From Roseomonas sp. HF4 (lineage in GTDB: Bacteria; Pseudomonadota; Alphaproteobacteria; Acetobacterales; Acetobacteraceae), in assembly GCF_005222755.1 (NCBI RefSeq), contig NZ_STGD01000001.1, positions 124,001-188,000 of the forward strand: a DNA stretch of 64,000 bases. Direction: 5' to 3'. Position numbers and translations under genes: made by a program. Below are positions 32,080 to 41,346 of this stretch, in pieces. How positions within the stretch are numbered: position 1 is the first letter of the stretch; every line of letters starts with the position of its first letter. The notes beneath the pieces are model-generated. The model ran no database searches. It was not told where the DNA came from and was given only the letters and a program-made list of their open reading frames with translations.

Positions 32080-33026
32080 CAGGCATTCCTCAGGCGCGGG
32101 TTGATCATCATGTACAGCAGGTCCGCGACCAGGCTCAGCATCACGAAGATCAGCGCGGTGGCGAGCACCACGCCCTGCACCACCGGGTAGTCCCGGTTGA
32201 ACACGGCATCGACGATGAGCTTGCCGAAGCCCGGGATGGTGAAGATCTGCTCGGTCAACACCGCGCCGGCCAGCAACCGGCCGAATTCGATGGCGCCCAG
32301 CGTCACCACGGGGATCAGCGCGTTGCGCAGCGCGTGCTTCCAGACCACGACGCGCTCCTTCAACCCCTTGGCGCGGGCGGTGCGGACGTAGTCCTGGCTG
32401 AGCGCGGTCAGCATCGCCGCCCGCGTGTGGCGCATCAGCACCGACGCCACGCCGGTGCCGAGCACGAAGGCCGGCATGATGGTGGTGGCGAGCGACTGCC
32501 AGGGATCCTCGGTGATCGGCACGTAGCCCGATGGCGGCAGCCAGCCGAGCTCCACGCTGAACAGCAGGATCATCATGATGCCCAGCCAGAAGTTGGGCGT
32601 CGAGATGCCGAACAGCGCGGCGCCGTTCGCCGCCCAGTCGGCCGGCGTGTCCTTCTTCACCGCGCTCAGGATGCCGAGCGGCACGCCGATCAGGATGGCG
32701 ATGATGAAGGCCATCGTGGCCAACTGGAACGTCACCGGCAGCTTGGTCAGGATCAGTTCCGACACCGGGACGCGGATGCGCCAGGAGAAGCCGAAATCGC
32801 CGACGAGCACCTTCGACATCCAGATCAGGTATTGCTCGTGGATCGGGCGGTCGAGGCCGAGCTCGGCGCGGATCGCGGCCAGCACCGCGGGGTCGCCGCG
32901 CTCCTCCCCGGCCAGGATCAGCGCCGGGTCGCCGGGCATGAGCTGCTGCAGCCCGAAGATCAGGACCGACAGGATCAGCAGCGTGGGGATGACCTGGCCG
33001 ATGCGGCGCAGGAGCCAGACGATCAT
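32079..33026 (-). CDS. Peptide-type ABC transporter permease (DppB-like), operon 1
   Basis: 315 residues with six helices. The N-terminus LLRRIGQVIPTLLILSVLIF, LMPGDPALILAGEERGDPAV, the long periplasmic segment ending LGLDRPIHEQYLIWMSKVLV and the EAA loop TARAKGLKERVVVWKHALRN are all typical DppB/OppB features. The C-terminal DLLYMMINPRLRNA matches the family. Together with DppC it forms the membrane channel of a peptide, glutathione or opine importer. A palindromic element (copy B) lies before it in the operon, and the tandem repeats after it. Confidence 0.88.
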   Translation of the reverse strand: MIVWLLRRIGQVIPTLLILSVLIFGLQQLMPGDPALILAGEERGDPAVLAAIRAELGLDRPIHEQYLIWMSKVLVGDFGFSWRIRVPVSELILTKLPVTFQLATMAFIIAILIGVPLGILSAVKKDTPADWAANGAALFGISTPNFWLGIMMILLFSVELGWLPPSGYVPITEDPWQSLATTIMPAFVLGTGVASVLMRHTRAAMLTALSQDYVRTARAKGLKERVVVWKHALRNALIPVVTLGAIEFGRLLAGAVLTEQIFTIPGFGKLIVDAVFNRDYPVVQGVVLATALIFVMLSLVADLLYMMINPRLRNA

Positions 33027-33049
33027 GCGATGGAGATCCTCGAAGGGCG

Positions 33050-33176
33050 GGAGGCGAAGGGAACTTCTCCCCCCGGACCCCCCTCAACCTTCCTTGGCAC
33101 CTGGTGCCCCGCCATGAAGGTCAGGTGCCAGGTGATCAAGGAAGGGAGAGGGCGCGGGGGAGGTTCCCCTCCCCCG
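33050..33176. repeat. REPIN-like palindromic element, copy B
   Basis: It lies between the binding-protein gene and dppB. The left hairpin (33050-33073) is degenerate but keeps a ggaa loop. The inner stem ccttccttggcacctgg (33088-33104) pairs with ccaggtgatcaaggaagg (33128-33145) with one bulge. The right hairpin gggggagg-ttcc-cctccccc is at 33156-33175. Flanks and layout match copies C and F. Confidence 0.85.
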
Positions 33177-33198
33177 CCCTTCAGCCCGTGCCCTGCGG

Positions 33199-34722
33199 TC
33201 ACTGCAGCCTCATGCCCTGCAGCCGGATCATGCCGTCCGAGACCGGGCGGTAGCCGGACAGCCGCGCGCTGTGCGCCATGATGTTCTTGCGGTGCCAGAG
33301 GTAGATGCGGTTGGCATCCTGCCCGAGCGAGATCCGCAGCGCCTGGGCGTAGAGGTCCTTGCGCTTCTCCACATCCAGTTCCGTGCGCGCGGCGTCGAGC
33401 AGCCGGTCCACCTCGGCGTTCGAATAGCGGCCGTCATTCTGCCCGCCGCCGGTGCGGGAGAAGGAGAAGATGTTGCCGTCCGGATCGACGCGCCCCGACC
33501 AGCCGACCAGGTAGGTCTCGAAGTCGCCCCGCTGCGCCGCCTGGAGCGAGGAGGCGAATTCCATCGCGCGCAGCGTCAGCGTGAAGCCGGCCTCGGCCAC
33601 CATCGCCTGGATCACCTCCCCCACCTGGCGGAGGTCGGGGTTGTTCGGCACCGTCATCTCGATGGCGAGCGGCGTGGTCACGCCAGCTTCCCGCAGCAGG
33701 GCGCGGGCGGCCTCGACGTTGCGCGGCAGCGGCTGGAAGTCGCGCACGTGGAAGGGGTTGGCCGGCGGGAAGGGCTGGCGCGTCGGCGTGTACATGCCCT
33801 CGTAGACGACCTGGTTCACCGCGGCGCGGTCGATCGCGAGCTCGAAGGCGCGGCGGACGCGGGCATCGCGGCCGAGCGGCGTGTTCGCGCGTTCTCCGTT
33901 CGCGACGTTGATGGTCAGGCCCTGGTAGCCGAGCTCGTCCACCGCATGGGCGCGCAGGTTGCGGTTGCGCTGGATGGTGCGGATGTCGTCCGGCTCCATG
34001 CGTTCCACGAACTCGACCGCGCCGGACTGCAGGTTGGCCAGCCTGACCGTGTTGTCCGGGATGGGCAGGTAGGTCACGCGCGCGATGTGGACGTTGGCAG
34101 CGTCCCAGTATTCGGGGAAGCGCTCGACCACGATACGTTCCTGCGCCACGCGCTCGACGAAGCGGAAGGGACCGGCGCAGACCGGGCGGGTGCCGAAGTT
34201 GCGGCCCGCCGCCTCGGCCGCCGTGGGGCTCACGATCATGCCGGCGCGGTCGGTCAGCGCCGAGAGGAACGACGCGGACGGGCCCTTGAGACGGATGCGG
34301 ACGGTCGCCGGGTCCACCACCTCGATCGCCTCCATGTCCGCGATCTCGCTGCGGCGGAAGCTGCCCTGCATCGTCAGGTGGCGGTTGAGCGAATAGCGCA
34401 CCGCCTCGGCGTCCATCGCCGTGCCGTCATGGAAGCGCACGCCGGGCCGCAGCGTGACTAGCAGCGTCTTCGGGTCCTCCCAGCGGAAGCCGGTGGCGAG
34501 TTGGGGCACGACCTCGAGGCGCTCGTTGATGTCGAACAACTTGTCGCAGAGGGCCATGTAGACGATGCGCCCGACATAGGTGCGCGACAGGGTGGGGTCG
34601 AGGATGTCGGGGTCCTCGCGCAGGCCGATGCGCATGTGCTGCGCGCTGGCCGGCGCGATGGTCGCGACCGCCGGGATGATCGCGGCGGCGGCGGCGAGGA
34701 TGGCCTTGATGCTGCTTTTCAT
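33199..34722 (-). CDS. ABC transporter substrate-binding protein, family 5 (DppA/OppA-like), operon 1
   Basis: 507 residues. The signal peptide (IKAILAAAAAIIPAVATIAP) is cleaved near ASA-Q. The mature part shows the SBP_bac_5 layout: RIGLREDPDILDPTLSRTYV, TLRPGVRFHDGTAMDAEAVR, GTRPVCAGPFRFVERVAQER and FELAIDRAAVNQVVYEGMYT. It captures peptides or other small solutes in the periplasm for DppBC. Its ATG overlaps the oppF stop (ATGA), with a gggag site inside the oppF end. In this operon the binding protein follows the ATPases, the reverse of the usual order. Confidence 0.88.
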   Translation of the reverse strand: MKSSIKAILAAAAAIIPAVATIAPASAQHMRIGLREDPDILDPTLSRTYVGRIVYMALCDKLFDINERLEVVPQLATGFRWEDPKTLLVTLRPGVRFHDGTAMDAEAVRYSLNRHLTMQGSFRRSEIADMEAIEVVDPATVRIRLKGPSASFLSALTDRAGMIVSPTAAEAAGRNFGTRPVCAGPFRFVERVAQERIVVERFPEYWDAANVHIARVTYLPIPDNTVRLANLQSGAVEFVERMEPDDIRTIQRNRNLRAHAVDELGYQGLTINVANGERANTPLGRDARVRRAFELAIDRAAVNQVVYEGMYTPTRQPFPPANPFHVRDFQPLPRNVEAARALLREAGVTTPLAIEMTVPNNPDLRQVGEVIQAMVAEAGFTLTLRAMEFASSLQAAQRGDFETYLVGWSGRVDPDGNIFSFSRTGGGQNDGRYSNAEVDRLLDAARTELDVEKRKDLYAQALRISLGQDANRIYLWHRKNIMAHSARLSGYRPVSDGMIRLQGMRLQ

Positions 34723-35771
34723 TGTGGCACTCCCGGTTGTGGGCTTGGGGCCCGGAAGAAGGATTGCAGGCGCTGCAGGCGCGCCCCGCCGGCCAGGCGC
34801 GCGGGGCGCCCGGCGGGCGGCGGCAACCTGTCCGCCAGGTGGCACGCCACGCGGTGCGGGCCGGCGTCGAGGTCCGGCGTCTCCGCCCGGCAGCGGGCTT
34901 CGGCGAAGGGGCAGCGCGTGTGGAAGCGGCAGCCCGGCGGCGGCGCGATCGGGGACGGCACGTCGCCCTCGAGCGGCGGCGCCTTCTCGCCATGGCCCGG
35001 CACGGCGGCGAGCAGGGCGCGGGTATAGGGGTGGCGCGGCGCGCCCAGCACCTGCGCGGCCGGGCCTTCCTCGACGATGCGGCCGAGGTACATCACGGCG
35101 ACGCGGTCGGCCACGTGGCGCACCACGCCGAGGTCGTGGCTGATCAGCACGAAGGTCAGCCCGAGGTCGCGGATCAGGTCGGACAGCAGGTTCACCACCT
35201 GCGCCTGCACGCTGACGTCGAGCGCGCTGACCGGCTCGTCGCCGACGATGAGCCTGGGCTGCGACGCCAGCGCGCGCGCGATGGCGACGCGCTGCCGCTG
35301 CCCGCCCGAGAATTCATGCGGCCAGCGGCGCGCGAGTTCCGGGCGCAGCCCGACGCGGGACAGCAGGTCGGCCACGCGCGCGCGTTCCTGGTCCTTGGGC
35401 ACGATGCGGTGCAGGCGGAGCGGCTCGGCCACCGCCTGCTCGACCGTCATGCGCGGATCGAGGCTCGCGAATGGGTCCTGGAAGATCAGCTGCATGTCGC
35501 GGCGCCTGGCGCGCAGCGCGGATGCCGAGAGCTTCGTCAGGTCGTCGCCCGCGAAGCGAACGGTGCCGGCATCGGGGGTGATGAGGTTCAGCATCAGCCG
35601 GCCGAGCGTCGACTTGCCGCAGCCGCTCTCGCCCACGATGGCGAGCACCTCGCCCTCGGCGACGCTGAGCGTGACGCCGTCCACGGCGTGCACGGCACCG
35701 GCGCGGCGGCCAAGCGCATCGCGCACGGGGAAGCGCTTCACCAGGCCGGTGAGTTCGAGGAGCGGCGTCAT
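34719..35771 (-). CDS. Oligopeptide ABC transporter ATPase (OppF/DppF-like), operon 1
   Basis: 350 residues. Walker A is GESGCGKST (in [19 protein letters not shown]), the Q-loop is in LIFQDPFASLDPRMTVEQAV, the signature is [17 protein letters not shown] and Walker B is [20 protein letters not shown]; the switch His is in LISHDLGVVRHVADRV. The C-terminal oligopeptide domain has the Cys cluster CRFHTRCPFAEARC seen in Fe-S-binding OppF proteins. It drives import with OppD. The C-terminal 40 residues beyond HLADRLP are longer than usual. Confidence 0.9.
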   Translation of the reverse strand: MTPLLELTGLVKRFPVRDALGRRAGAVHAVDGVTLSVAEGEVLAIVGESGCGKSTLGRLMLNLITPDAGTVRFAGDDLTKLSASALRARRRDMQLIFQDPFASLDPRMTVEQAVAEPLRLHRIVPKDQERARVADLLSRVGLRPELARRWPHEFSGGQRQRVAIARALASQPRLIVGDEPVSALDVSVQAQVVNLLSDLIRDLGLTFVLISHDLGVVRHVADRVAVMYLGRIVEEGPAAQVLGAPRHPYTRALLAAVPGHGEKAPPLEGDVPSPIAPPPGCRFHTRCPFAEARCRAETPDLDAGPHRVACHLADRLPPPAGRPARLAGGARLQRLQSFFRAPSPQPGVPQ

Positions 35772-35780
35772 GGGAAAGAC

Positions 35781-35900
35781 GGGGGGAAGGGAACTTCCCC
35801 CCGAGCCCCCCAACCTTCTTTGCCACCTGGAGACCACCCCCGGCGTCGGGCGCCAGGAAGCGAAAGAAGGTAGGGGGTCTGGGGGAGGTTCTCCTCCCCC
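35781..35900. repeat. REPIN-like palindromic element, copy C
   Basis: It lies between oppD and oppF. Left hairpin ggggggaag-ggaa-cttcccccc (9-bp stem, 35781-35802). Inner stem ccttctttgccacctgg (35814-35830) with ccaggaagcgaaagaagg (35853-35870), imperfect. Right hairpin gggggagg-ttct-cctccccc (35881-35900). The right loop differs from copies A, B and F by one base (ttct, read agaa on the other strand). Confidence 0.85.
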
Positions 35901-35916
35901 ATCCTGTCTTCCGCCA

Positions 35917-36900
35917 TCACGCCGCCTCCAGCACCTGGTCGAGCGGTGCCCGCCAGCACGCCGAGACGTGGTCCTCCGCCACCCGCGCCAGCGGCGGCGC
36001 CTCCGCATGGCAGCGCGCCAGCGCGAAAGGGCAGCGCGGGGCGAAGCGGCAGCCGGGCGGCGGGCTGCGGAGGTCGGGCACGGTGCCCTCGATGCTTGCC
36101 AGCCGCTGGCCCGGCTCCCCCTCCCCCGGCGCGGCGCCGAGCAGGCCGGCGGTGTAGGGGTGCTCCGGGCGCGCGAAGAGCGTCGCGGCCGGCGCCTGTT
36201 CGGCGATGCGCCCGGCGTACATGACCGCGACCTCGTCCGCGTGGTCCGCGACCACGCCGAGGTCGTGCGTGACAAGCACGACGGCGGTGCCGGTCTCGCG
36301 CTTCATCTCATCCAGCAGGGCCAGAATCTGCGCCTGGACCGTGACGTCGAGCGCGGTGGTGGGTTCGTCCGCGATCAGCAGCTTCGGCCGGCAGGCGAGC
36401 GCCATGGCGATCATGACACGCTGGCGCATGCCGCCCGAGAGCTGGTGCGGATACTGCCGCGCGCGGCGCGCGGCGTCGGGGATGCGCACGCGGTCGATCA
36501 TGCGCACGGCTTCCGCGAAGGCGGCCTGCGCGTCGAGGCCCTGGTGCAGCCGGAGCGCCTCCGCCACCTGTTCCCCCGCCGTGAAGGCCGGGTTCAGGCT
36601 GGTCATGGGCTCCTGGAAGATCATCGCCATCTCGCCACCGCGCAGCAGGCGGCGGTCCTCCGGCGACAGCGCGGTCAATTCCCGCCCGCCGAGGCGGATG
36701 GCGCCGCCGATGCTGGCCGTATCCGGCAGCAGGCCCATGACGGCAAGCGCGGAGACCGACTTGCCGCAGCCGGACTCGCCCACGATCGCAAGCGTCCGGC
36801 CGGCATCGACGCGGAACGATACGCCGTCGAGCACGCGCAGGCGTCGCCCGTCCTGGCGGAAATCTAGGGTCAGGCCGGAGACCTCGAGCACCGCCGTCAT
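35917..36900 (-). CDS. Oligopeptide ABC transporter ATPase (OppD/DppD-like), operon 1
   Basis: 327 residues. Walker A is GESGCGKSV, the Q-loop [20 protein letters not shown], the signature [20 protein letters not shown] and Walker [21 protein letters not shown]. The C-terminus has the oligopeptide domain with CRFAPRCPFALARC. It is the first gene of operon 1 as read on the minus strand (oppD, oppF, binding protein, dppB, dppC, phosphatase). About 190 bases without a gene separate it from the chemoreceptor gene upstream, and the promoter should lie there. Only a weak ribosome-binding site precedes the ATG. Confidence 0.9.
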   Translation of the reverse strand: MTAVLEVSGLTLDFRQDGRRLRVLDGVSFRVDAGRTLAIVGESGCGKSVSALAVMGLLPDTASIGGAIRLGGRELTALSPEDRRLLRGGEMAMIFQEPMTSLNPAFTAGEQVAEALRLHQGLDAQAAFAEAVRMIDRVRIPDAARRARQYPHQLSGGMRQRVMIAMALACRPKLLIADEPTTALDVTVQAQILALLDEMKRETGTAVVLVTHDLGVVADHADEVAVMYAGRIAEQAPAATLFARPEHPYTAGLLGAAPGEGEPGQRLASIEGTVPDLRSPPPGCRFAPRCPFALARCHAEAPPLARVAEDHVSACWRAPLDQVLEAA

Positions 36901-37092
36901 GTGGCGCCGCCGGTCCCGGCACGGTCGTGGAGAAGACGAGCCATGCGCGGAGAGGAAGCCCGCGCGGCCGCTTCGCGCAAGCCCCCCTTGCCGGAATGAT
37001 GGGCATGGCCGGTGGCGACGTGCCTTTGCGGCAGGCACCGGCTGCACATCCGGCGGGCGAAGTCCGGCCAGGATCCGGCCGGCGGCGACGCC

Positions 37093-38808
37093 TCAGGCTG
37101 CGCGGCGCGGCAGGTCGGCGCCGGCGGCCGGGGCCCCGCCCGCTTCGGCGACGATGCCCAGAAGCGTGGCCCGCAGCCCGGTCATGGCAGCCTCGGCCTC
37201 GGCTGCCGCGACGCGCAGCGCGCCCGCGCGCGCGTCCGCCTGCCCCGTCGCGCTGCCCACGGCCTCGCAGCGCGCCGTCATGGCCTGGGCGGCGGCGGCG
37301 GCGCCGGAGGCGGTGCGCGCGATCTCCCCGGTCGCCTCCGTCTGCTGCGTCATGGCGCCGGCGATGGCCGAGGCGATGCCCTCCATCTCGGAGACGCTGA
37401 CGGAGATGTCCTGCACCTTGTCCACCGCTTCCCGCGTCGCGCTGACGACGGCCTGGATCTGGCGGCCGATCTCCTCGGTGCTGCGGGCGGTCTGGCTGGC
37501 GAGCGCCTTCACCTCCCCGGCCACGACGGCGAAGCCCTTGCCGGCCTCCCCCGCGCGGGCGGCCTCGATCGTGGCGTTGAGCGCGAGCAGGTTGGTGCGC
37601 GCGGCGATGTCGGAGATCAGGCGCGCGACCTCCCCGATCCGCTCGACCGCCTGCTGCAGGCCCTCGATGGCGCGGCCGCCCTCGGCGGCGCCGTGCACGG
37701 CACGGCGCGTCGCGCCGGCGGCCTGCTCCACGCGGCCGGCGATCTCGGAGATGGAGGCGGAGAGTTCCTCGGCCGCGGCGGCACTGCCGGTGGCGTGGTC
37801 GAGGCTCGACCGCGCGCCGTCGGCCAGCGCCTCCCCGTCCCGCGCCGTGGTGCCGATGAAGGCGGCAAGGCTGCCCGCCTCGCGCGACATGGCCGCGAGG
37901 CGGGCGGCGATCGCCTCCACCGCCGCGCGCGTCTCGGTCTCGATCCGGCGGCCGACGGCCTCGATCGCGGCGCGGCGCTCGCCCTCGGCGCGGGCGCGCT
38001 CGGCCTCCTGGGCGGCGCGCAGCGCGGCGTTCTCCTGGGCGTTGCGGCGGAACACCTCGACGGCGCGGGCCATGGCCCCGATCTCGTCCGCGCGGGCCGC
38101 CTCGGCCAGCGTCAGGTCGGTGCGCCCGGCGGCCAGCGCGTCCATCCCCGCCGTCACGCGGGCGAGCGGCGCGCCGATGCCGGCGCGCGCGAACCAGGCG
38201 GCGGCGAGGCCGGCCAGCAGCGCCACGAGCGGGACGACCAGCAGGAGCCACCCGAACCACCTGCCCTCCGCCTCCATCTCGGCGGCGGCGGCGGCGGCGC
38301 GGTCGCGGAACCGCGCCGAGGCGGCGTCGAGCGCCCGGTTGACCTGCGTGCGGTTGGCGCGGTTGGCGTCGTTGTTGCCCATGCGGTCGGCGGCCGCGGC
38401 GCCCTCCGCCAGGCCGACCCTCACGAGGTCCTCCCGGAAGCGGACGAATTCGTCGAGGGCGGCGAGCAGCGGCGGGATCAGGTCGTCGCCTTCGGCCACG
38501 GCGCGCAGGCCCTGCATGTCCTCGCGGATGCGGGCGGTGTGGCGCCGCAGCCCGGCGCCGAAGCGCTCGACCTGCTGCGCGGTCCGCGCGACGTAGATGC
38601 CGCGGCTTTCCATCACCACCGCGTAGACCGAGGTATCGAGCCGCTGCACGAGGTAGGCGCGTTCCTGTTCGCGCCCAAGCGCGGCGACATCCGCCGCGTG
38701 GATGCGCAACGTGAGCGCGCCGACGAGGCCGCCCGCCGCGCCGAGGACGGCCAGCAGGCCGACCAGCAACGTGATCCTGCCTCGGATCGATCGGAACCAG
38801 GCGCGCAT
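37093..38808 (-). CDS. Methyl-accepting chemotaxis protein
   Basis: 571 residues. Helix 1 ([20 protein letters not shown]), a roughly 145-residue periplasmic helical sensor (four-helix-bundle type, [20 protein letters not shown]), helix 2 (about 185-208, [20 protein letters not shown]), HAMP (about 210-262), then the cytoplasmic signalling hairpin with the conserved tip [20 protein letters not shown] and [17 protein letters not shown]. It senses a ligand and controls CheA. No C-terminal CheR-tether pentapeptide is visible. It stands next to peptide ABC operon 1, a common arrangement for nutrient-sensing receptors, but the ligand is unknown. Confidence 0.88.
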   Translation of the reverse strand: MRAWFRSIRGRITLLVGLLAVLGAAGGLVGALTLRIHAADVAALGREQERAYLVQRLDTSVYAVVMESRGIYVARTAQQVERFGAGLRRHTARIREDMQGLRAVAEGDDLIPPLLAALDEFVRFREDLVRVGLAEGAAAADRMGNNDANRANRTQVNRALDAASARFRDRAAAAAAEMEAEGRWFGWLLLVVPLVALLAGLAAAWFARAGIGAPLARVTAGMDALAAGRTDLTLAEAARADEIGAMARAVEVFRRNAQENAALRAAQEAERARAEGERRAAIEAVGRRIETETRAAVEAIAARLAAMSREAGSLAAFIGTTARDGEALADGARSSLDHATGSAAAAEELSASISEIAGRVEQAAGATRRAVHGAAEGGRAIEGLQQAVERIGEVARLISDIAARTNLLALNATIEAARAGEAGKGFAVVAGEVKALASQTARSTEEIGRQIQAVVSATREAVDKVQDISVSVSEMEGIASAIAGAMTQQTEATGEIARTASGAAAAAQAMTARCEAVGSATGQADARAGALRVAAAEAEAAMTGLRATLLGIVAEAGGAPAAGADLPRRAA

Positions 38809-38890
38809 GCGGAACCTACTCCTCGGTACGTCGCCCGAGGATGCCCGACGAAGGTGAAGGCACGGTTCACGGCCGCGCGGCGGGTGCGCC

Positions 38891-40201
38891 TCAGAACGCC
38901 AGCAGGTTGTCCCGGAACATCGCGTGCCCGTAGGCGCGGCGCACCAGGCCGCGGCGCTGCAGTTCCGGCACCAGCCCGTCGGCGATCTCGGCGACCACGC
39001 GGCGGGAGGTGTCGTTGCTCGACAGCAGGAAGCCGTCGCCGCCGATCTCCTCCATCGCCCTGCCCATCTGCTCGGCGACCTGCGCCGGCGTTCCGATCAG
39101 CGGGATGGAGCCCGCGTCGGAATAGATCTCGGCCGCCTCCCGCAGCGTGCGGTTGCCCGCCTTCTTCAGGAATTCATCGAGCGACTGCTGGTGGCCGTTG
39201 GTGGTGAGGCTGCCCAGCGGCTGGTCGAGCGGCAGCGCGCCGAAGTCGAGGTTCGTGATCTTGGACAGGTGCGCGAGGCGCTTGGCGATGGCGTCCTCGG
39301 TCGTGGCGAGGCGCCGCCTGTGGCGCGCCTGCGCCTCCTCCTCGGTATCGCCCAGCACGGGGGAGACCAGGAACAGCACCTTGCAGTCATCCGGGTTGCG
39401 CCCGTGCGCCGCCATGCGGGCGCGGATGTCGTCGCGGTAGGCGCGCATCCCGGCGGTGCCCTTGACCATGGCGACGATAGTGTCGGCGTGGCGGGAGGCG
39501 AAGGCGCGCCCGCGGGGCGACCCGCCGGCCTGGGCGATGACCGGCTGCCCCTGCGGGCAGGGCCCGGAATTGAGCGGCCCGCGCACCTTGAAATGCGGCC
39601 CGTCATGGTCGATCGCGTGGACCTTGGCGTGGTCCACCAGCACGCCGCTCTCGCGATCCGCGAGGATGGCGCCGGGCTCCCACGACCCCCAGAGCTTGCG
39701 GCAGACATCGATGTACTCGTCGGCGATGTCGTAGCGCGTGTCGTGCGGCGGCATGCCGTCCAGGCCGAAGTTCCGCGCCGCGAAGTCGGAACTCCCCGTG
39801 ACCGCGTTCCAGCCGATCCGCCCGGAGGAGACCTGGTCGAGCGTCGCGACCAGACGCGCCAGCAGGTAGGGCGGATAGGCGAAGGTGCCGAAGGTCGCGA
39901 CGATGCCGATGTGTTTCGTCTCCCGCGCCAGCAGCGCGGCCACGACGGACGGGTCCTGCCGCGGCACCGACAGGCCATGGTGCAGGTAGATCTCGCGCGA
40001 GCCGCCGTAGGATTCCCCGATGTAGGAACTGTCCTCGAGCAGCACGTAGTCGAAGCAGGCGCGCTCGAGGTTCCTCGTCATCTCGATGAAGAAGTCGGGC
40101 ACCATCCATTCGGTGCCGATGTTGCCCGTCCAGGGCTCCCCCCAGGCCTGCGCCGAGGATCCCTGGAGGAACCAGCCGAGATGGAATTGGCGCGCGCCCA
40201 T
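38891..40201 (-). CDS. FMN-dependent monooxygenase, LLM class (NtaA/SnaA/DszA type)
   Basis: 436 residues. Typical features of the NtaA/SnaA/SoxA/DszA group of flavin monooxygenases are visible: [59 protein letters not shown] and [20 protein letters not shown]. The enzyme uses reduced FMN from a separate reductase to oxidise sulfonates, chelators such as nitrilotriacetate, or similar compounds. No flavin reductase gene is nearby. The position of the ATG is supported by a gggggcagg site. It is preceded by a strong hairpin that separates it from the dehydrogenase gene. Confidence 0.82.
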   Translation of the reverse strand: MGARQFHLGWFLQGSSAQAWGEPWTGNIGTEWMVPDFFIEMTRNLERACFDYVLLEDSSYIGESYGGSREIYLHHGLSVPRQDPSVVAALLARETKHIGIVATFGTFAYPPYLLARLVATLDQVSSGRIGWNAVTGSSDFAARNFGLDGMPPHDTRYDIADEYIDVCRKLWGSWEPGAILADRESGVLVDHAKVHAIDHDGPHFKVRGPLNSGPCPQGQPVIAQAGGSPRGRAFASRHADTIVAMVKGTAGMRAYRDDIRARMAAHGRNPDDCKVLFLVSPVLGDTEEEAQARHRRRLATTEDAIAKRLAHLSKITNLDFGALPLDQPLGSLTTNGHQQSLDEFLKKAGNRTLREAAEIYSDAGSIPLIGTPAQVAEQMGRAMEEIGGDGFLLSSNDTSRRVVAEIADGLVPELQRRGLVRRAYGHAMFRDNLLAF

Positions 40202-40239
40202 GCCTGCCCCCGCGGTGTTGCTGCGGTGCAGCGTGGCGC

Positions 40240-40270
40240 GGCGGGGCGGGCTTGGGAAGCCCGCCCCGCC
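40240..40270 (-). terminator. Perfect 14-bp hairpin between two minus-strand genes
   Basis: ggcggggcgggctt (40240-40253), loop ggg, aagcccgccccgcc (40257-40270). It lies past the dehydrogenase stop and before the monooxygenase start, so it probably ends dehydrogenase transcription. There is no T-run. Confidence 0.5.
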
Positions 40271-40311
40271 GTCGCGCGGCGCCGCCGGCGATGGCGCCGC
40301 CGCGCATCGCG

Positions 40312-41244
40312 TCAGCCGGTGGCGGCGCGTGCCTCCAACAGGCGCACCAGGGCGGCGTCGCGGCGGCGGGCGAGGTCGGCCGTGGAGGCGCCGCCCGTGG
40401 CCTCGGCCACGCCCGCGACCAGCGCGCGCTGCAGCGCGGCGTCCACCTTCGGCTCGCCGAGGTCGTCCCACCACGAGGTCACGGCGGGCAGCAGATGGTG
40501 CATGAAATGGTCGAGCCCCCCTTCCCCGCCGGCCAGGTGAAAGGTCGTATGCGGGCCCATCAGCGCCCAGCGGAGCCCCGGGCCCTCGCTGATCGCGGCA
40601 TCGACGTCGGCGACCGTCGCGACACCCTCGGCCACCAGGTGGACCGCTTCCCGCCAGAGCGCGGCCTGCAGCCGGTTGGCGAGGTGCCCCGGCACTTCCT
40701 TGCGGATCTCGATCGGGTACTTGCCGATGGCGCGGTAGAAGTCCATCGCCGCCGCGACGGCCTCGGGGCTGCCCTTGGCGCCGCCCACCACCTCGACCAG
40801 CGGGATCAGATGCGGCGGGTTGAAGGGGTGGCCGATCACGACGCGCTCCGGATGGGCGCAGCGTTCCGACAGGCGGGAGGCGAGCAGGCCCGAAGTGGAG
40901 GAGGCGATCACCACGTCCGGCGGCAGGGCGGCGTCGATGCGGGCCAGCAGGTCCTGCTTGATGTCGAGGCGCTCGGGCGCGCTTTCCTGCACGAAGTCGC
41001 AGCCGGCGCAGGCGGCGGCGGGGTCCGCTTGGAAGGTCCAGGCGGCCGGGTCGGCGCCGGACTTGCCGCCGAGGCGCATCAGCACGGGCCAGGCGCCCTC
41101 GATCATGCGGCGGATCAGGTCGGGCGCGCCGGGGGACGGGTCGGAGGCCGCGACGGGGATGCCGCGGCTCAGGAAGTAGGCGGCCCAGGAGGCGCCGATG
41201 GTGCCGGCGCCGATCACCGCGACGCGCCTGATGTCGGTCCTCAT
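40312..41244 (-). CDS. 3-hydroxyacyl-CoA / carnitine-type dehydrogenase
   Basis: 310 residues. The Rossmann start VAVIGAGTIGASWAAYFLSR and the motifs CDFVQESAPERLDIKQDLL, VIASSTSGLLAS, ERVVIGHPFNPPHLIPLVEV and GHLANRLQAALWREAVHLVA show the 3-hydroxyacyl-CoA dehydrogenase superfamily. S/T-S-G and the H in IGHPFNPP are the catalytic pieces. The size and the C-terminal PHTTFHLAGGEGGLDHFMHH resemble L-carnitine dehydrogenases (free acid substrates) more than CoA-linked enzymes, so oxidation of a quaternary-amine or hydroxy-acid substrate is possible. It is divergent from the serine hydrolase operon. Confidence 0.8.
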   Translation of the reverse strand: MRTDIRRVAVIGAGTIGASWAAYFLSRGIPVAASDPSPGAPDLIRRMIEGAWPVLMRLGGKSGADPAAWTFQADPAAACAGCDFVQESAPERLDIKQDLLARIDAALPPDVVIASSTSGLLASRLSERCAHPERVVIGHPFNPPHLIPLVEVVGGAKGSPEAVAAAMDFYRAIGKYPIEIRKEVPGHLANRLQAALWREAVHLVAEGVATVADVDAAISEGPGLRWALMGPHTTFHLAGGEGGLDHFMHHLLPAVTSWWDDLGEPKVDAALQRALVAGVAEATGGASTADLARRRDAALVRLLEARAATG

Positions 41245-41346
41245 GGCATTCCTCCGCTTGCTGCGCGCGCAGGATATCGCGCGGCGCGCGCCCTGGCCAC
41301 GCGGGGTCGGCGGGGCTAGCGTTCGGCATCTTCGGGAGGAACGCTG

